The notes beneath the pieces are model-generated. The model saw only the letters and a list, made by a program, of their open reading frames with translations, had not been told where the DNA came from and did no database searches. A stretch of 9,132 nt of DNA from Caldifarciminota bacterium UBA3073 (lineage in GTDB: Bacteria > Hydrothermota > UBA3073), in contig DFBT01000079.1 in NCBI GenBank assembly GCA_002366725.1, positions 10,970-20,101 on the forward strand, read 5' to 3'. Position 1 is the first letter of the stretch; the number at the start of each line of letters is the position of its first letter. Positions 1 to 6,731 of the stretch are shown here, in pieces. Both the position numbers and the translations under genes were made by a program.

Positions 1-344
1 TCCTCCTCACCCATTGTTAGTGCTGTTATGCTGATACCGAGATTCCCAAATGGCAGCCCCGGGATAACACAGGAAAGGAAGTTATTCCTTATATCGTAAA
101 CCCACTCCACATCTGACAGGAGAAATTCAAGATTATTAGAGAAAGCAATTCCAGCTGGATTCCAGTAGATTGATGGTGCGCCAGTTATCACAGCAACACA
201 TGCACCTCCCATCCCCATTCCTCTTGGTTCAGCACCTATCTTCAAAAACTGTGCCCCCGCAGTTCCTATTTTGGAAAATTCAGCACTAAAACCCACTCCA
301 GCGACAAGAGGAAATAGGATGGCTATTACAATAAATCTCTTCAT
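1..344 (-). CDS. PorV/PorQ-family outer-membrane beta-barrel protein, C-terminus cut by window edge
   Basis: Seen: 114 complete codons starting at ATG 344, preceded at 4 nt by GGGAGG (349-354). The N-terminus has a signal peptide (MKRF, then a hydrophobic stretch ending GFSA, about residue 21). It is followed by the family signature: GTAGAQFLKIGAEPRGMGMGG at about residues 27-47, and YWNPAGIAF at about 60-68. Known: proteins of this family are FadL-like barrels of roughly 300-400 residues; in Bacteroidetes, PorV shuttles T9SS cargo from the SprA translocon to the attachment complex. Inference: lying 52 nt downstream of a sorting-domain protein, this may be a dedicated paralogue serving that cargo rather than the general PorV. 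The usual acidic 'DASA' stretch before YWNPAG reads ITGAPSI here, a modest divergence. Family assignment is secure; the specific role is not. The rest of the gene lies left of the window. Confidence 0.88.
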   Translation of the reverse strand, partial: MKRFIVIAILFPLVAGVGFSAEFSKIGTAGAQFLKIGAEPRGMGMGGACVAVITGAPSIYWNPAGIAFSNNLEFLLSDVEWVYDIRNNFLSCVIPGLPFGNLGISITALTMGEE

Positions 345-360
345 ACCACCTCCCATTTTC

Positions 361-380
361 AGAATTCCCAAACAAATTCT
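361..380 (-). promoter_or_regulatory. Small hairpin upstream of the PorV-like gene
   Basis: AGAATT and AATTCT form a 6-bp stem with an 8-nt loop in the 52-nt gap, ending 6 nt before GGGAGG (349-354). It is AT-rich and may be chance; noted because every gene here has a stem-loop in this position. Confidence 0.25.
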
Positions 381-396
381 ATCGCTTAATTCTCTC

Positions 397-3300
397 TCAT
401 CTCACCACTGCAAACTTACCTATCTTCTCCTCGCCCGATGGTGTAGATATATGATAGATATATATGCCGCTTGCAGGAATTTGGTCATGTTTCGTAAGAA
501 TATTCCACTCCGCCGTACCCCCAAGTTTCCCCTCATCGCCCGATGAATGTTCTATCTTTTGGATGAGGTCACCTGCAAGGTTGTATATCCTTATGGTACA
601 TTGTGAGGGTAGATGAGTAAACTGAATCTTTCTGTAGTCCTCGCTCTTATCCCAAATTGCCCTCACTATATACGGATTCGGCACCACCTTTATATCTGAG
701 AGTTTGCTTGTCTCGGTATACCCAAATTTCTCTGCAGTTATGGTGAATACATTCCCCGATACAGGTGGTACAGAGGGAGCTGACGAATATATCCTCCACA
801 CATCACCTGAATCAGGTGCCCAATTCCAGTTGAGTGGTGGACCGCCTGCAAACTTACACTTCACCCCGGATACATAGAATTCTGCGTATGTTTGTCCTCT
901 TATGAGTATCGGCTGAGGTTTTTGTCCCACGAGTTTTATGAAACACCAGTTGTCACCGAACGAACTATCATAGGGTATCTCTGCTCCAGTTTCAGCATCA
1001 ATGAATCTCGCTGTGAGGGTATCGTGACTTCCATTATACAAATCCCAGTAAATCTCAATATCACTACCCCCTCTGTATGCCCATCTATTCCCAATCAGTC
1101 CTCCCGAGTAGAACTGATTGATCGTGGGTGTTTGCTGATACTCTGTGCCTATATCCTCTATGACTATAATTGTATCCGGAAGGGCAAAATAATCAGCAAT
1201 ACTATCACAGAATACATTGTTTATAATGGTGTCAATCGATATTATGACAGTATCCACCCACTCGCCGTATATATTTTTCACAGCTCTCAATGTGTATTCT
1301 GCTTCGTACTCCCTCAAAACACATCTGCTTCCAAGGTCCACATCTATATCGCCGATAATACAAATCCCATCAAATGCATTATCAAATCCATGTCTCCACA
1401 TGAAGGAGGAATCCACACCGATTGTATCATAATGTATATTTCTCAATATGTGGATGCTGTCTGGTGTCTGCAGAATGATGGAATCCTTGACCTCGGGGAC
1501 GAATTCATAAACCGAAGTCTCAACCGCCTCGTAGTATGTGATAACACTGATTGGGGCGGGTGATAGAGAATGCCCATCCCAGTATACATTGTATGCGTAG
1601 ACAGGCGTCTGGTTATCAAGGGTGGTTATCTCATCCCATCTTATAGTGTATTCTCTATCTTCTACCGCAATGTCTCCTATAATCTCTGCCTCGATGCTAA
1701 GGCTGGTTGTATTGTTATTCGCCCCGGAAACTGGTGTACTTATAAAGGGTGTTGTAAAGTTGTCCGTTTCCGTCCTCGGTATGCATGTAACAACTCTTCT
1801 CCCCGATTCCATACTCAACCATACGGTGGATTCGTTTGGATAGATGCCACGGGTGTTGTAGTCAAAGGCGGTAATACCGTAGTAATAGGTCACTCCATTT
1901 AGCACATCCGTATCCACGAAGTGATGCTGGAGTCCAAGATTATTTGTCTCGTCCTCATAAGTGATGGTATCATTTTCTGAAACTATGAGCATATCACCGG
2001 GCATAAGGGTTATCTCGTTCTCCAAATCCCATTCACCAAGGAGTTCCCAGTCACCAGATAATCCCGTTCTCGACTTCCAGAGCCTGTAACCTTCGAAGTC
2101 ATACTTTCTGTAAACCGTGTCTCCTCCCGATTCCATTACCGCATGAAACTCATCCGGGGTACATTCGGGGGCGTTATCCCAGATAAGGGTAACTTTCTTA
2201 TCTCCCGGAATGGGTGTGAGTACAGGTGGATCCGGAGGTCCCGCAACTGCCCAGTTTGCATCATAAACAGCCTGCATGGCATCTGCCTCGGATAGAAGAT
2301 ATTCAAAACCTCCCGTTGTTCCGTTTGAGAACAAAGCAGCTACAACGAGCGTATCTACTTCTCCCGATTCAAGATCAAACGGTCCGGCACCAAGAAGCAT
2401 TCGCTTATCGGCTGGTGTTTCGTCAGTTACACCAATCCAGGGGTCACGCTCTCCCGTCTCTATGTTAAATCCCGCCAGCATTCTCCATCTTCTTATCTCC
2501 GAATCAGCATCCCAATCAATTGTGCTCTTGTTGAAGGCTGTAAGTGGCAGATGCTCACCCGGATAGACCGTATCCCTCACCGCATCGGGATAATCTGGAT
2601 TATCTGGTCCATCTGCTACATATACTATATCGTCCGCCTTTGGTCCCTGTAGGAATTTTATGCCAATGTAGTATGGGGGAGGAGACACTGTCATGCCCGC
2701 ATCATCCCCGGGTGTAAATGTATAACCCATACTTCTCTCCATATCGCATCCAACGAGGTCATTGGCTGCATCGCCCACATCCATATCGCATCCAAACCCG
2801 CAGTATAGGTCGGTCAGGGTGTAATCGGTAATATTTTCAAATTCAAACAGGAAGACAAGTGCATTTTCATAGAGTGGGGTGGACCATCCAAAGGAGACCT
2901 GTCTTACAACAATTCCAAGTGGTCCCGTGTTTGGCTCCCATTGATGATACTCAGATAGCAAATCGTTATATATAGCATATCCATCTTCCTGAGAGATGAG
3001 TATGGGCTCACCTGACTCATCCAGAAACGGCCAATCTACAATATCATCCGGGTTCGTGGACATAAGCACCCTGTCCTCGGGATGTGCTGTCCTGCCGAGG
3101 TTTCTGTAATCGGATACATGCTCTGGGGGACCTGCGCAAAAATCACACTGCCCACCGTGATAGTCATATCCACAGGATACAAGAGGTTTGCCACCTATCA
3201 TTGTGCCAATCCACGGTCCCATACCATATATATAGTGTTCCCCCGTGCCTGTCGGCCACGAATCAGCAGGACCAACACCACCCACCTGACCCATTGTGCC

Positions 3301-3459
3301 GAAGTTTGATACAGGCATATACACCTGATTTATAGTATGGTAAGCCTCGACATGAGCCTTTGTTGTCAGAGTATGGTCAGGTACCGCAGGCTTTGAGTAG
3401 GCTATACCAGAAAGTAAAAGACACCCCATAACAGCCGTTAACTTCTTTATCCAGCCCAT
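397..3459 (-). CDS. Large secreted protein with fibronectin-III-like domain and C-terminal T9SS-type sorting domain
   Basis: 1020 residues, ATG at 3459 with AAGGGGG four nt upstream. Signal peptide: MGWIKK, hydrophobic core, likely cleavage after AYS (about residue 22). Residues 30-405 form an unnamed N-terminal region with six cysteines (96, 105, 108, 220, 224, 238) and an acidic stretch (224-242). Residues 408-535 resemble a fibronectin type III domain: the PPDPPVL entry, KKVTLIWDNAPE, FEGYRLWKS and the closing VTYYYGITAFDYN are typical. Residues 545-910 are beta-rich and unassigned. Residues 922-1020 (KVVPNPY, IRIYNLAGDLI, SGIYIYHI, GKFAVV) match type A T9SS sorting domains. Known: such tails direct export and cell-surface anchoring, and are usually cleaved. 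Similar FN3-plus-tail proteins are common in Marinimicrobia, Ignavibacteria and WOR-3 (recall). It sits 29 nt after the TonB receptor, so co-transcription is likely. No enzymatic motif was seen; a surface-binding or structural role is inference. Confidence 0.9.
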   Translation of the reverse strand: MGWIKKLTAVMGCLLLSGIAYSKPAVPDHTLTTKAHVEAYHTINQVYMPVSNFGTMGQVGGVGPADSWPTGTGEHYIYGMGPWIGTMIGGKPLVSCGYDYHGGQCDFCAGPPEHVSDYRNLGRTAHPEDRVLMSTNPDDIVDWPFLDESGEPILISQEDGYAIYNDLLSEYHQWEPNTGPLGIVVRQVSFGWSTPLYENALVFLFEFENITDYTLTDLYCGFGCDMDVGDAANDLVGCDMERSMGYTFTPGDDAGMTVSPPPYYIGIKFLQGPKADDIVYVADGPDNPDYPDAVRDTVYPGEHLPLTAFNKSTIDWDADSEIRRWRMLAGFNIETGERDPWIGVTDETPADKRMLLGAGPFDLESGEVDTLVVAALFSNGTTGGFEYLLSEADAMQAVYDANWAVAGPPDPPVLTPIPGDKKVTLIWDNAPECTPDEFHAVMESGGDTVYRKYDFEGYRLWKSRTGLSGDWELLGEWDLENEITLMPGDMLIVSENDTITYEDETNNLGLQHHFVDTDVLNGVTYYYGITAFDYNTRGIYPNESTVWLSMESGRRVVTCIPRTETDNFTTPFISTPVSGANNNTTSLSIEAEIIGDIAVEDREYTIRWDEITTLDNQTPVYAYNVYWDGHSLSPAPISVITYYEAVETSVYEFVPEVKDSIILQTPDSIHILRNIHYDTIGVDSSFMWRHGFDNAFDGICIIGDIDVDLGSRCVLREYEAEYTLRAVKNIYGEWVDTVIISIDTIINNVFCDSIADYFALPDTIIVIEDIGTEYQQTPTINQFYSGGLIGNRWAYRGGSDIEIYWDLYNGSHDTLTARFIDAETGAEIPYDSSFGDNWCFIKLVGQKPQPILIRGQTYAEFYVSGVKCKFAGGPPLNWNWAPDSGDVWRIYSSAPSVPPVSGNVFTITAEKFGYTETSKLSDIKVVPNPYIVRAIWDKSEDYRKIQFTHLPSQCTIRIYNLAGDLIQKIEHSSGDEGKLGGTAEWNILTKHDQIPASGIYIYHISTPSGEEKIGKFAVVR

Positions 3460-3480
3460 AAAACCCCCTTTTATCAGACT

Positions 3481-3494
3481 TGGTAAAACTACCA
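3481..3494 (-). promoter_or_regulatory. Small hairpin across the receptor stop codon
   Basis: TGGTA pairs with TACCA around a 4-nt loop (GTTT on the transcript). It covers the TAG at 3491-3489 in the 29-nt gap before the next gene. Five pairs is weak and could be chance; it may affect translational coupling. Confidence 0.25.
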
Positions 3495-6470
3495 GTTGAA
3501 ACTTACGCCAATGCTTATATGTCTCGGATGCCCTATGTATGTAGGCTCATTCACATAGTCATAGTAGGCATTCTTGTAGGATTGATACCATTCTTCCTTC
3601 GTTATATATCCATCTCCGTCGAAATCCCTTCTCACATCGGCAGCCCCCGTCACTCCAACCTGGACTCTGTCTTCTTCTCTTAAGTGTGCTGGTATGTTAT
3701 TGAAGGTGCTGGTTATATATTCACCGTAACTCTGAAGCAGGCCGGGGTCTCTCGGGTTTCCATTCGTTGCATACACATTCGATATATTCTCAAGGTCGAA
3801 AAGGTTTGTAACCTCGAGGAATGCAACCATGCCCAGTCCGAAGAGGCTTATATCCTTTCCTATTTTCATATCCGTCGTCCATGTCCAAGGCATCCTTTCT
3901 GCGTTAGTCTCACCCACTAAGTTATTTGTGGCATCGCGCCTGGTATACGGCAGTCCACTTCCAAGATTCGACACAAAACCTATGCTCATATCCTCTAAGG
4001 GATAACCACCCCCTATAATTGGTCCAGAACCGTGCGATGTGAGCCAGGCGAGATTGAGAGAAATGGTGTGTCTCTGGTCAAACTCGAGAGGGTAATCTAT
4101 CTTGGGGAGAACAGGGCGTTCTCCCGTATATGGGTCGGGTCTTATATTTGCAATATAATCATAGTATGCCTCACGCTCGTACGAGCTCGTTCCCTTTGCA
4201 TCTGAAAGTGTATAAGAGATATGACCAGATAACCCCTCTGTTGCCCTCTTTCTCAGGGTGAATTCCACCCCCTTGCAGTTTCCATAGTCCTCCGTGATGT
4301 ACACCGTATAAGCTTTTGGAGACGCTGACTGGAGTCTCGACCCTATAAGGTTGTATATATCCTTATAGAATCCTACAATATCAAAAGCAATATCGTGAGT
4401 AAACTGATGAGACAAGCCCATCTCATACTGTATGGTCCTCTGTGCTTCAAGGTCGGGATTGCCGAGAAGGGGCCACCCGCCGGGGTATGTCCTTAAATCC
4501 GCATTGTATGAATCGTACAACCATCGCAGCTGTGCCATCTGGAAGAAATGACCGTAGGAGAGATGAAAGACGGTCATATCCGTTACTGGAAAAGATATAC
4601 CAAATCTCGGTGATACCTGATATTTTGCCTCTGCAGAGACCGTATCGGGCACAAGTACAGTATCACCATCCACGACAGCTGTCTTATAGGGCTTGGTTAT
4701 ATCTACATATCTCCATGTATGCGAATCAAAATAGTCGAACCTCACACCGGCATTTACAATAAAGCCCGGATACTCAATCTTATCCTGTATGTAACCGGCA
4801 ATTTCAATGGGCTCTTCCTGATAATCATCCGAATAAAGTACAAATCCAGGTTTCCTGAACTCCGGTGCAATCTCATTCCCCAGAAAGTTTCCATCCTCAT
4901 CAATTACTGCAACCCTTCCAGATGTCCTATCGATATATTGCAGTGACAACCTCCGCACATCGTAACGTCTTCCCTCAATACCGGTTCTGACCTGGTGATG
5001 GGGTGATAGCTGTGATGTAAGGTCCCAATCAAATCCGTAATAACTGGATTCTCTTTCAATTCTTGCACACGGAGCTCCGTGGCTAAAAAATCCAGGTACT
5101 CCATGGGGATAGTAATACACACTGTCACCCTTCTCCTCATCCCAGTATTTCATATCCCACCATACGCCCCTATAGTCGGGGTAGTCACCCTCTGTACATT
5201 CCCACCAGTATCTAAACTTTATATCTTCCCACCATTTTCTATCTTTCTCGTAGGCCGCATCTCTCTGACCTGTTATCGTACTGGTAGAGTAATAACCGAC
5301 TTTAGCTTCATAGAATGTTCTATTGCTCAACTGATGGGTGAAGGATGCCATTACCTGTGCATCCTTGGCAAGCCGACTAAACCTATACTGGTCGGGTGCA
5401 TATTTGAAGTCATTAGAGCCTGCAGACGGTTTATTAAGCATCGGTGTGCCTGCCCATACACCATAACGCCCACCCTGATCCCTCGAGTAGAAGCCCGAAA
5501 GGTTCAATTTCATACCGGGAGAGAATTTATAGCTAAATTTTCCCTGTGTGGATAAGAACTCTCTCTCCGTGTGTTGCATGGGGAAATCGTATGCCTGCAA
5601 TCTTTCCCTGTTCGAAATTTCTGCAGAGAGGAAGTACCTGAGGTTCCTAATCCCAGGGAATGGGCCCCCCATATTTGTCTCAACCCTGTGTCTACCCTCA
5701 TCAAGGTTGCCACCGAACGGGACATCGGTTCTGTATCTTATTAGTCCCTCTTGTCTACCCCTACCTTCCTTTGTTATGAGGTTGACAACACCAGACATGG
5801 CCTGACCATATTCTGCATTAAATCCTCCCGTAATGACCTGCATCTCCTCAATGGCGTTTATATTTATATCGACTCCGGCACCTGCTCTGCCTGTCAACCT
5901 GTCGGTGGTAGACATACCATCAACCATATATGCTACCTCGTCCCCCCTGCCTCCTCTTATATGAATACCATCGGTTACACCACTTGATCCACCATCGGAT
6001 TGAAGCACACCCGCTTGTTGAGATATGGCATCCTGATATGTAGCAATTGGCTGCCTTTCAATCTCTTCTCCCCTTGATATATGTATGGTGGCTGTGGCAT
6101 CCGGTAACACAAGTGGTCTCTCGGCAGTTACCGTTACTCCCTCAACCTCTATGATGGTGGGACCCAGTTCAAAGTTAAGGGTCGTTGTAAGTCCCACACT
6201 CACCCGCACATTCTCTATAGTAACCGGATTGTATCCCATCATAGATGCCTTCACCGTCCATTCCCCAACGGGCACATTTATGATGAAATAATAACCATCG
6301 AGGTCAGATGCCGCTCCCATAGTGGTGCCCTCTATAACTATATTTGCTCCGGGAAGCGACTCGCCCGTCTGTTTATCCACCACCCTACCCGATATTTTAC
6401 CCGAAACCTGTGCAGACAGCGAGAATGCGAGGAGGGGGAGTAGTGCCATTAACACGAAAATCTTGCGCAT
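3489..6470 (-). CDS. TonB-dependent receptor (SusC-like), with carboxypeptidase-regulatory-like N-terminal domain
   Basis: 993 residues, ATG at 6470 after AAGGAGG (6476-6482). Signal peptide ends SLSA, about residue 20. Residues 24-106 are a carboxypeptidase-regulatory-like beta domain (ISGRVVDKQTGESLPGANIVI, then DLDGYYFI). EVEGVTVTAERP at about 108-119 precedes the plug and may include the TonB box. The plug covers about 120-236 (IHIRGGRGDEVAYMVDG and GFNAEYGQAMSGVVNLITKEG). The rest is a 22-strand-type barrel ending in the canonical aromatic FNW. Known: these outer-membrane transporters move ligands using TonB energy; in Bacteroidetes they pair with SusD-like lipoproteins. No SusD-like gene is present here; the next gene is a sorting-domain protein instead. 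Oddities are a canonical EF-hand loop (949-960) just before the last strand and a tryptophan-rich loop (413-443). Substrate unknown: the sequence does not separate glycan, peptide, siderophore or cobalamin use. Confidence 0.95.
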   Translation of the reverse strand: MRKIFVLMALLPLLAFSLSAQVSGKISGRVVDKQTGESLPGANIVIEGTTMGAASDLDGYYFIINVPVGEWTVKASMMGYNPVTIENVRVSVGLTTTLNFELGPTIIEVEGVTVTAERPLVLPDATATIHISRGEEIERQPIATYQDAISQQAGVLQSDGGSSGVTDGIHIRGGRGDEVAYMVDGMSTTDRLTGRAGAGVDININAIEEMQVITGGFNAEYGQAMSGVVNLITKEGRGRQEGLIRYRTDVPFGGNLDEGRHRVETNMGGPFPGIRNLRYFLSAEISNRERLQAYDFPMQHTEREFLSTQGKFSYKFSPGMKLNLSGFYSRDQGGRYGVWAGTPMLNKPSAGSNDFKYAPDQYRFSRLAKDAQVMASFTHQLSNRTFYEAKVGYYSTSTITGQRDAAYEKDRKWWEDIKFRYWWECTEGDYPDYRGVWWDMKYWDEEKGDSVYYYPHGVPGFFSHGAPCARIERESSYYGFDWDLTSQLSPHHQVRTGIEGRRYDVRRLSLQYIDRTSGRVAVIDEDGNFLGNEIAPEFRKPGFVLYSDDYQEEPIEIAGYIQDKIEYPGFIVNAGVRFDYFDSHTWRYVDITKPYKTAVVDGDTVLVPDTVSAEAKYQVSPRFGISFPVTDMTVFHLSYGHFFQMAQLRWLYDSYNADLRTYPGGWPLLGNPDLEAQRTIQYEMGLSHQFTHDIAFDIVGFYKDIYNLIGSRLQSASPKAYTVYITEDYGNCKGVEFTLRKRATEGLSGHISYTLSDAKGTSSYEREAYYDYIANIRPDPYTGERPVLPKIDYPLEFDQRHTISLNLAWLTSHGSGPIIGGGYPLEDMSIGFVSNLGSGLPYTRRDATNNLVGETNAERMPWTWTTDMKIGKDISLFGLGMVAFLEVTNLFDLENISNVYATNGNPRDPGLLQSYGEYITSTFNNIPAHLREEDRVQVGVTGAADVRRDFDGDGYITKEEWYQSYKNAYYDYVNEPTYIGHPRHISIGVSFNW

Positions 6471-6475
6471 AGCAA

Positions 6476-6482
6476 CCTCCTT
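6476..6482 (-). promoter_or_regulatory. Ribosome-binding site of the TonB-dependent receptor
   Basis: AAGGAGG on the minus strand, continuing as AAGGAGGT, with 5 nt to ATG 6470. It fixes the receptor start and shows strong Shine-Dalgarno use, which is uncommon in classical Bacteroidetes. Confidence 0.85.
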
Positions 6483-6498
6483 TCTACCTCTCGGTAGA
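6483..6498 (-). promoter_or_regulatory. GAGA-tetraloop hairpin abutting the receptor's ribosome-binding site
   Basis: On the transcript, TCTACC pairs with GGTAGA around a GAGA loop, a stable GNRA-type tetraloop. The 3' arm runs straight into AAGGAGG (6482-6476), 5 nt before ATG 6470. The layout matches the hairpin before the 8786 start. Confidence 0.55.
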
Positions 6499-6507
6499 CA
6501 GCTCGAT

Positions 6508-6692
6508 AAATTCCAAATCCCAGGTACAAAACCATAAATGAACGCAGATAAACGCAGATTGGGTCAGGAAAAACATAGATGTTTACTCTCACTCAAAAAA
6601 CTGCGTTAACATCTTTATTATCTGCATTCACCGCCGTTTATCCGTAATTTCAAAAACCAGCGCATCATTCTGGATAATGGAATTTGGAATTT
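6508..6692. repeat. Nested palindromic intergenic element (about 185 bp)
   Basis: Four inverted pairs are stacked inside each other. Outer: AAATTCCAAATCCCA (6508-6522) and TGGAATTTGGAATTT (6678-6692), one mismatch. Middle: TGAACGCAGATAA (6539-6551) and TTATCTGCATTCA (6618-6630), one mismatch. Inner: AACGCAG (6551-6557) and CTGCGTT (6601-6607), exact. Core: AAACAT (6571-6576) and ATGTTT (6579-6584). The left half also has tandem 10-mers (AACGCAGATA then AACGCAGATT, 6541-6560). There is no coding frame. This resembles a dispersed REP- or MITE-like unit; a target duplication was not seen. Confidence 0.6.
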
Positions 6693-6697
6693 AATAC

Positions 6698-6722
6698 CGG
6701 GCCCCGCCTCGGGCGGGGCCCG
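6698..6722 (-). terminator. GC-only hairpin after the first gene; possible terminator or processing signal
   Basis: An 11-bp perfect stem, CGGGCCCCGCC paired with GGCGGGGCCCG, with a 3-nt loop, starting 9 nt after the TAA at 6734-6732. On the transcript it is followed by GTATTAAATTCC, which is AU-rich but has no U run. It may end or protect the 3' end of the first transcript, leaving some read-through into the receptor gene. It could also be part of the dispersed intergenic repeat next to it. Confidence 0.5.
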
Positions 6723-6731
6723 CAATACATC

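Noticed and set aside
892..1563. Plus-strand frame of 223 codons opposite the large surface protein
   Set aside because: The minus-strand protein has recognised domains and a signal peptide across this span; the plus-strand translation has no recognisable motif.
3421..3459. Lipobox-like VMGC (cysteine 13) in the large surface protein
   Set aside because: The hydrophobic stretch before the cysteine is too short for a lipoprotein signal; the core continues past it to a type I site at AYS.
5079..5555. Plus-strand frame of 158 codons opposite the receptor
   Set aside because: It lies wholly within the barrel-coding part of a clear TonB receptor, and its product looks like noise.
6501..6731. A sigma-70 promoter for the receptor gene
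   Set aside because: Candidates such as TTGAAA with GATAAT (25 nt apart) or TTGTAC with TATCGA (15 nt) have poor spacing or poor hexamers. A non-classical promoter cannot be ruled out.
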